A model generated the notes under the pieces. It was not told the DNA's origin and ran no database searches. It saw nothing but the letters and a program-made list of their open reading frames with translations. From assembly GCF_018613195.1 (NCBI RefSeq), contig NZ_JAGGQQ010000002.1, forward strand, positions 30,449 to 94,448: a stretch of 64,000 bases of DNA, read 5' to 3'. Positions within the stretch are counted from its first letter, which is position 1, and every line of letters begins with the position of its first letter. This DNA comes from Bacillus sp. ISL-45. Lineage in GTDB: Bacteria; Bacillota; Bacilli; Bacillales; Cytobacillaceae. Of this stretch, positions 59,969 to 64,000 are shown piece by piece. The translations under genes were made by a program, and so were the position numbers.

Positions 59969-60277
59969 TTATGCCTCCAGCCAGCTCTGTGACCATTTTT
60001 CAATTTCTTTCATAAGAGGTTCCAGTGCTTTGCCTTTTTCGGTCAAAGAATATTCGATCCGGACTGGAGTTTCAGGATGAACTTCGCGTCTCACAATCCC
60101 TTCGCTTTCCAAATCCTTCAATCGCTCTGAAAGCACTCTTCCACTAACGCCTATAGAGGATTCAATCGTACAAAAACGCTGCGGTCCAGCCAGCAGCTGA
60201 TATATGATCATTCCAGTCCAGCGCTGGCTTAGGATTGTCATGGCTTTTTCAAATCTGGGACAAATCGACTTATCCAT
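59969..60277 (-). CDS. catR: HxlR-family redox regulator, CatR/YodB-like
   Basis: 102 residues from the ATG at 60277, 8 bp after AAGGAG. Winged helix of the HxlR/DUF24 type: RFEKAMTILSQRWTGMIIYQLL, GRVLSERLKDLESEGIV and RIEYSLTEKGKALEPL (quoted in part). The N-terminal cysteine in MDKSICPRF (Cys6) is the conserved redox-sensing thiol of YodB and CatR, which release DNA on exposure to diamide or quinones. It is divergent from a doxX-catE-azoR cluster, the genes that CatR and YodB control in B. subtilis. Confidence 0.82.
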   Translation of the reverse strand: MDKSICPRFEKAMTILSQRWTGMIIYQLLAGPQRFCTIESSIGVSGRVLSERLKDLESEGIVRREVHPETPVRIEYSLTEKGKALEPLMKEIEKWSQSWLEA

Positions 60278-60347
60278 ATCAATCACTCCTTACTAACATT
60301 ATAAACATTACATCTGAAAAATAAATTACTTTTTATAAAAAAGATAC

Positions 60348-60376
60348 TTGACGTAACTTAATTACAGTAATATAGT
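60348..60376 (+). promoter_or_regulatory. Promoter of the catD-catE cluster
   Basis: TTGACG at 60348-60353, exactly 17 bp, TATAGT at 60371-60376. The CatR-like operator overlaps the end of the -10. Confidence 0.65.
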
Positions 60377-60393
60377 TACTTACATAAAGTAAC
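60375..60393. promoter_or_regulatory. CatR/YodB-like operator
   Basis: GTTACTT-ACATA-AAGTAAC, a perfect 7-bp inverted repeat at the presumed transcription start. YodB/CatR boxes are TACT...AGTA palindromes. Binding here would repress catDE and possibly feed back on the divergent regulator gene. Confidence 0.65.
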
Positions 60394-60438
60394 CTGCTTA
60401 CTGCAGTTAAGTTCAAAAAAATTTTTATAAGGAGAGTA

Positions 60439-60853
60439 ATGGATATGATAAAAAAGCATGAAGCAGCATCCACTATTTTAAGGTTAGTTTTAGGAGCTAC
60501 ATTTTCAATCCATGGAGCTGCAAAGTTCCAGGGGGGGGATTGGAAATACAGTCGCCTTTTTTGAAAGCCTTGGTTTCCCTGGAATTTCGGCATACATTGT
60601 TGCCCTAGTAGAGCTTGTTGGCGGGTTGGCAATGCTGCTTGGTGTAGGAACGAGGGTAATTTCAATTTTATTTGCGGTCGTTTTAGCAGTAGCTATTGTA
60701 AAGGTAAAGGTTGCCGGAGGATTCATGGGAAATGGCCAAATGGCAGGCTTTGAGCTTGATTTGGCCCTTCTGGCGATTTCAATTTTTCTAGCAATTACAA
60801 ACAAATCGCTTTTTGCCCTGGATAATGTTATTTTTCAATCAAAGAATGCTTAA
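60439..60853 (+). pseudogene. catD: DoxX-family CatD, frameshifted at a G8 tract
   Basis: The N-terminal frame starts at ATG 60439 (or 60445) after AAGGAG and reads KKHEAASTILRLVLGATFSI and HGAAKFQG up to a run of eight G at 60531-60538. In that frame it then stops at once (TGA). The rest of the protein (IGNTVAFFESLGFPGISAYI...FQSKNA) is in the next frame and continues to TAA 60851. Seven G would restore one DoxX protein of about 137 residues with four helices. So the gene is off in this sequence, through phase variation, a recent mutation or a sequencing slip. CatD is the membrane partner of CatE. Confidence 0.85.
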
Positions 60854-60867
60854 AGGAGGAAGAATAT

Positions 60868-61725
60868 ATGAGTTTTCATCAACCGCCGGTTACTTTTGTA
60901 GGCCGAGTTAATTTAAAGGTACAAAGTTTAGAACGCTCCCTTGCCTTTTATCAGGAGGTAATTGGTTTCAAGGTCTTTGAAAAAACGGATAAATCCGCCA
61001 AGTTAACTGCCGATGGAAAAACTGTGCTTCTAAGTATTGAGCAGCCATCCGATGTAATCCCAAAGAAGGGAAGAACTACTGGATTGTATCATTTTGCGCT
61101 CTTGCTGCCTGACAGGGCTGACCTGGCAAAAATACTGAAGCACTTCCTGCAGAATGGATATCCATTGCAAGGGGCATCTGACCATCTTGTAAGTGAAGCA
61201 CTGTATTTAGCAGACCCGGATGGAAATGGAATTGAGATCTATACAGACAGACCATCGTCAAAATGGGAATGGAATGAGCAACATGTGGTGATGGCCACTC
61301 AGGCACTGGATGCGGAAAATCTACTTGCAGAGGGAAAGGAGCAAACATGGAACGACCTTCCTGCAGGAACAGTGATGGGACATATCCATTTACACGTCGC
61401 AGAACTAGCAAAAACAGAAGAGTTTTACACAAAAGGACTTGGTTTTGAAGTAGTCAGCCGTTATGGACCTCAGGCTCTCTTCATTTCTTCAGGAAAGTAC
61501 CATCACCACATCGGTCTGAATACATGGAACGGCGCGGGGGCTCCTAAACCGCCTGCTAATAGCGCAGGACTTGAATCATACACTCTCGTACTGCCCGACG
61601 AAGCGAGCTTGGAAGACACAATAGTCCGCCTGAAAGAAATCGGGGCGCCTGTCAGAGAAGAAAAAGGCATTTTCATTACGGAAGATCCTTCCGGAAACCG
61701 CATTAAGATGGAAACAGCTAAGTAA
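60868..61725 (+). CDS. catE: Catechol 2,3-dioxygenase CatE (VOC family)
   Basis: 285 residues with AAGGAGG upstream. Two VOC domains: the first with VNLKVQSLERSLAFYQEVIG and ALYLADPDGNGIEIY, the second (from about 168) with GHIHLHVAELAKTEEFYTKG, HHIGLNTW and FITEDPSGNRIKM. Metal ligands of extradiol dioxygenases are His in the HIHLHV strand, His in HHIGLN and Glu near the end of the domains. B. subtilis CatE opens catechol rings and protects against catecholic quinones. It lies 14 bp after the frameshifted catD. Confidence 0.9.
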   Translation: MSFHQPPVTFVGRVNLKVQSLERSLAFYQEVIGFKVFEKTDKSAKLTADGKTVLLSIEQPSDVIPKKGRTTGLYHFALLLPDRADLAKILKHFLQNGYPLQGASDHLVSEALYLADPDGNGIEIYTDRPSSKWEWNEQHVVMATQALDAENLLAEGKEQTWNDLPAGTVMGHIHLHVAELAKTEEFYTKGLGFEVVSRYGPQALFISSGKYHHHIGLNTWNGAGAPKPPANSAGLESYTLVLPDEASLEDTIVRLKEIGAPVREEKGIFITEDPSGNRIKMETAK

Positions 61726-61802
61726 AATCAAGGGAATTGAAGGTGAAAACGATGAGTTTTTTAAGAAAGCTTTTTGGCAGTAATAAAAAGGAGGAAACAA
61801 AG

Positions 61803-62351
61803 ATGACAACAGAAAAAATGAATATCGGAATTATTTTAGGAAGCACTAGACAGGGACGAGTGAGCCCTCAGGTTGGTGAATGGGTAAAGGGAATTGCTGA
61901 CCAACGAGGTAATGTAAATTATGAGATTGTGGATATTGCTGATTTTGAATTGCCTTTCCTGGGCACAACTGACGGTTCCGAGCCTGGGATTGCTGCCTGG
62001 AATGAAAAGCTGGCAAGTCTTGATGGATTCGTATTTATTGTTCAGGAGTACAATCACAGCATTACAGGGGCCTTGAAAAATGCACTTGATTTTGCACGCG
62101 AAGCATGGAATAACAAAGCTGCTGGAATCGTAAGTTATGGTTCAACAGGTGGAGCCAGGGCAGCTGAGCATTTAAGAGGAATCTGTGGAGAATTGAAAAT
62201 TGCCGACGTCCGTACACATCCAACATTATCCCTATTTACTGACTTTGAAAACGGTACAGAGTTCAAGCCCCAGGCCCTGCACCTCGACAATGTCAATGCA
62301 ATGCTGGATGAAGTAGAGGCATGGAGCGGCGCACTGAAAACATTGAGATAA
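61803..62351 (+). CDS. NADPH-dependent FMN reductase
   Basis: 182 residues from ATG 61803, 8 bp after AAGGAGG. Flavodoxin-like fold with IGIILGSTRQGRVSPQVGEWV, the FMN loop QEYNHSITGALKNALDFA and SYGSTGGARAAEHLRG (quoted in part). Reduces flavins, quinones or azo dyes. An in-frame ATG at 61752 with GAAGGTG upstream would add MSFLRKLFGSNKKEE and also looks like genuine protein sequence, so two starts may be used. It follows catE and suits two-electron quinone reduction. Confidence 0.88.
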   Translation: MTTEKMNIGIILGSTRQGRVSPQVGEWVKGIADQRGNVNYEIVDIADFELPFLGTTDGSEPGIAAWNEKLASLDGFVFIVQEYNHSITGALKNALDFAREAWNNKAAGIVSYGSTGGARAAEHLRGICGELKIADVRTHPTLSLFTDFENGTEFKPQALHLDNVNAMLDEVEAWSGALKTLR

Positions 62352-62462
62352 GCATTTCTTTTGACCTTTGATGATAAACGGCTTAATATCTCGAAGTAAG
62401 CTATTTTTAATTCGAGATTTATAGAATAGTTTTAAATAAAAAGAATAGGTGGGAATTACAAC

Positions 62463-63098
62463 ATGGCTAAGGTTTTATACATCACAGCACATCCGCTGAA
62501 TGAAGAACAATCTTTCAGTCTTGCAGCAGGAAAAGCATTCATTGATACGTACAAAGAACAGAACCAGAATGATGAAGTCATTCATCTGGATCTATTTAAA
62601 GAAAACATACCCCATATCGATGCCGACGTATTAGGAGGCTGGGGCAAGCTGCAAAAAGGTACTGAGTTCTCTGCTCTATCCGCAGACGAACAGGCAAAAG
62701 TAGGCCGTCTAGCTGAACTGGTTGACCAGTTCACAGCAGCAGACAAATTTGTTTTCGTGACACCGCTCTGGAACTTCTCATTCCCGCCAGTCATGAAGGC
62801 ATATCTCGACGCAGTAGCAGTAGCAGGCAAAACATTCAGATATACACAGGAAGGCCCTGTCGGCTTAATGACAGACAAAAAGGCCCTTCATATCCAGGCT
62901 CGCGGCGGTTACTACTCAGAAGGGCCGGCAGCAAACATGGAAATGGGAAATCGTTACATCGAAACAATCATGAACTTCTTCGGTGTACCTTCAATGGAAT
63001 GCCTATACCTGGAAGGCCACAATGCGAACCCAGAAAAAGCACAGGAAATCAAAGAAAACGGAATTGCGCGTGCCAAGGATTTGGCGCACACATTCTAA
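62463..63098 (+). CDS. azoR: FMN-dependent NADH-azoreductase
   Basis: 211 residues. Flavodoxin-like fold with [40 protein letters not shown] (the FMN-binding PxxN segment of AzoR), and [21 protein letters not shown]. subtilis AzoR1/AzoR2 reduce azo compounds and quinones with NADH and are induced by catechol through YodB. It stands 110 bp after the FMN reductase gene, with its own AGGTGGG, and ends the quinone-stress cluster. Confidence 0.94.
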   Translation: MAKVLYITAHPLNEEQSFSLAAGKAFIDTYKEQNQNDEVIHLDLFKENIPHIDADVLGGWGKLQKGTEFSALSADEQAKVGRLAELVDQFTAADKFVFVTPLWNFSFPPVMKAYLDAVAVAGKTFRYTQEGPVGLMTDKKALHIQARGGYYSEGPAANMEMGNRYIETIMNFFGVPSMECLYLEGHNANPEKAQEIKENGIARAKDLAHTF

Positions 63099-63112
63099 TA
63101 AGCACAAACGAA

Positions 63113-63145
63113 GACAGGCCGGGTTTTCCACCGGCCTGCTTTTAT
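63113..63145. terminator. Bidirectional terminator after azoR
   Basis: Perfect stem caggccgg / ccggcctg, then cttttatg. Confidence 0.8.
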
Positions 63146-63146
63146 G

Positions 63147-63824
63147 CTATTTCAATGTAATGGTAAGGTCTTCTCCCACTTCAAGCACACAATTGTCACG
63201 ATTCTTGACTGGCGCGAAGGTCATGATATATTCATCTTTTCCGCCTTTGACTTCGCCTTTGCTGAAGATTGGGTCAGCTTTTCCGCCACCAGAGGTGAGG
63301 AAAACACCAGGCTTCGAGTAATCCACATAGTAGCCGCGCTCCTTATCTACCTTCCTGGCATTGAGGTACTGATGTTCCAATTTGCTCATCACCCTATATG
63401 TCATCCCATTTTCGGTAATCAGTTTTGTGTCCGAACCTGTGACGACCACTCTTGTTTCCATTTCGGAGAATTCTACTTGTTTGATGACATAAGCCTTATT
63501 ATTAAAAGTGAACTCTTTATTTAGCACAACAACTTCACGATTAGAAACAGCTGATTGGTCCAGTGTGAATTCAAGCGGCCAGATTGTTGCTATACTATCT
63601 GTTTTTGTTTCAGTATAGATGGTTAAGTTATCGATTTCCAACCGAATATCCTCGCAATCGAAGTTCTTAATAGATCCAAATGACAAAGCTTCGGCAACCT
63701 TATTTTCTTTTTGATCATAATACCTGCTGCCCCAGCCGACATTATCCAATTTCACCTTTTGACCATGCAGTAAGGCTGATAGTACTTTTTGCTTCAAAAA
63801 TAATTTGGCCTTTTGAGAGAACAT
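63147..63824 (-). CDS. C-terminal part of a DUF4179/DUF5643-like protein, probably truncated
   Basis: 225 residues, beta-rich: YYDQKENKVAEALSFGSI, EFSEMETRVVVTGSDTKLI and GEDLTITLK at the end. The pattern, with paired immunoglobulin-like beta sandwiches and a WPLEFTLDQSAVSNRE stretch, resembles the extracytoplasmic end of DUF4179/DUF5643 proteins associated with anti-sigma-type systems in Bacillus. Those have an N-terminal cytoplasmic part and a membrane helix, missing here. There is no good ribosome binding site before the ATG at 63824, and only 70 bp separate it from the divergent gene. An inactive fragment is likely. Confidence 0.55.
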   Translation of the reverse strand: MFSQKAKLFLKQKVLSALLHGQKVKLDNVGWGSRYYDQKENKVAEALSFGSIKNFDCEDIRLEIDNLTIYTETKTDSIATIWPLEFTLDQSAVSNREVVVLNKEFTFNNKAYVIKQVEFSEMETRVVVTGSDTKLITENGMTYRVMSKLEHQYLNARKVDKERGYYVDYSKPGVFLTSGGGKADPIFSKGEVKGGKDEYIMTFAPVKNRDNCVLEVGEDLTITLK

Positions 63825-63893
63825 ACCTAACAGGAAAAAAACGGATTGTATTTCTTTCTTCTTGAAATTAAACTAAAAGAAGGAGGGGAATAT

Positions 63894-64000
63894 ATGGAAG
63901 CAAATGAATTGTTACAGCCGTCTCTTGATCAAGAGTGGAAGAAAACAAAAACGTATGATATAAATCGTCTATTTTTGGTTGCATTTTTTGGTGGAACTAT
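63894..64000 (+). CDS. N-terminal start of a probable membrane protein (partial, runs off the window)
   Basis: ATG at 63894 with AAGGAGGGG 5 bp upstream. The first 35 residues are MEANELLQPSLDQEWKKTK then TYDINRLFLVAFFGGT. A hydrophobic segment begins around residue 27. The family cannot be named from this. Confidence 0.65.
   Translation, partial: MEANELLQPSLDQEWKKTKTYDINRLFLVAFFGGT

Noticed and set aside
60512-60853. A separate 113-residue DoxX gene starting at ATG 60512
   Set aside because: That ATG has no ribosome binding site and lies inside the first helix; the true start is at 60439 with a frameshift in between.
1-64000. tRNA, rRNA, prophage or integrase attachment sites
   Set aside because: Looked for CCA-ended cloverleaf patterns, ribosomal motifs and phage genes and saw none.

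Overview
The window reads as chromosomal DNA of a Gram-positive, endospore-former-type bacterium of the Bacillaceae; a Mesobacillus- or Bacillus-like genus is my inference. The grounds are strong AGGAGG ribosome binding sites, frequent TTG/GTG starts, lipoproteins with short lipoboxes, Rho-independent terminators behind most transcription units, Bacillus-type riboswitches (SAM-I, c-di-AMP, c-di-GMP-I) and gene sets known from Bacillus (metNIQ, ktrAB, amiE-nagZ-namZ, catR/catDE/azoR). I see no rRNA, tRNA, prophage, transposase or CRISPR array.

Region by region. 0-2.7 kb: a repeat-containing C-terminus, a small exported protein, a VTT-family membrane protein, a propeller lipoprotein and an orphan protein. 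2.9-5.0 kb: sulfane-sulfur module 1 (TusA-rhodanese, DsrE-like, rhodanese-MBL persulfide dioxygenase-like). 5.2-6.6 kb: a cytoplasmic 5'-nucleotidase. 6.8-11.3 kb (minus strand): CcdA, a two-component system, OsmC, a membrane protein and a ResA-like thioredoxin, interrupted by a MITE-like element. 11.9-18.4 kb: LysR regulator, then a cbb3-type oxidase cluster (CcoN, CcoO, CcoP-like, CcoG-like, heme c/propeller lipoprotein) with a separate CcoS. 18.9-22.4 kb: sulfane-sulfur module 2 (DsrE-like, TusA-rhodanese, rhodanese-MBL, TusA, TauE exporter). 23-31.2 kb: secreted M6 protease, lipid kinase, c-di-AMP riboswitch with KtrB/KtrA, and a BMP lipoprotein with a chemoreceptor. 31.8-38.4 kb: split chromate transporter, SAM riboswitch with metNIQ, DUF445 protein, cupin. 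38.4-43.6 kb: PAS-STAS protein, two DoxX genes, MFS transporter, CstB-like enzyme. 44.3-53.4 kb: a second two-component system, metabolic genes, a c-di-GMP riboswitch before a small orphan protein, a third DoxX, DinB and HIT proteins. 53.7-58.9 kb: muropeptide recovery genes amiE-nagZ-namZ. 59-64 kb: Dps and a quinone/diamide-stress cluster (CatR-like regulator, frameshifted DoxX, CatE, FMN reductase, AzoR).

The strongest theme is reactive sulfur and redox handling: two paralogous persulfide modules, a CstB-like fusion, CcdA/ResA/OsmC and three DoxX paralogues. Five intergenic 16-bp palindromes of the form (A/T)ACC-N6-GGTAT lie in front of both sulfur modules, ccdA and other genes and look like CsoR/CstR-type operators, although no such repressor is encoded here.

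The second theme is intergenic repeat DNA. There are four unrelated-sequence tandem arrays with the same 51-53 bp period, a pair of inverted ISL3-like MITEs (one with an 8-bp target duplication), a 270-bp element with 15-bp terminal repeats, and two copies of a GC-rich Bacillaceae extragenic repeat.
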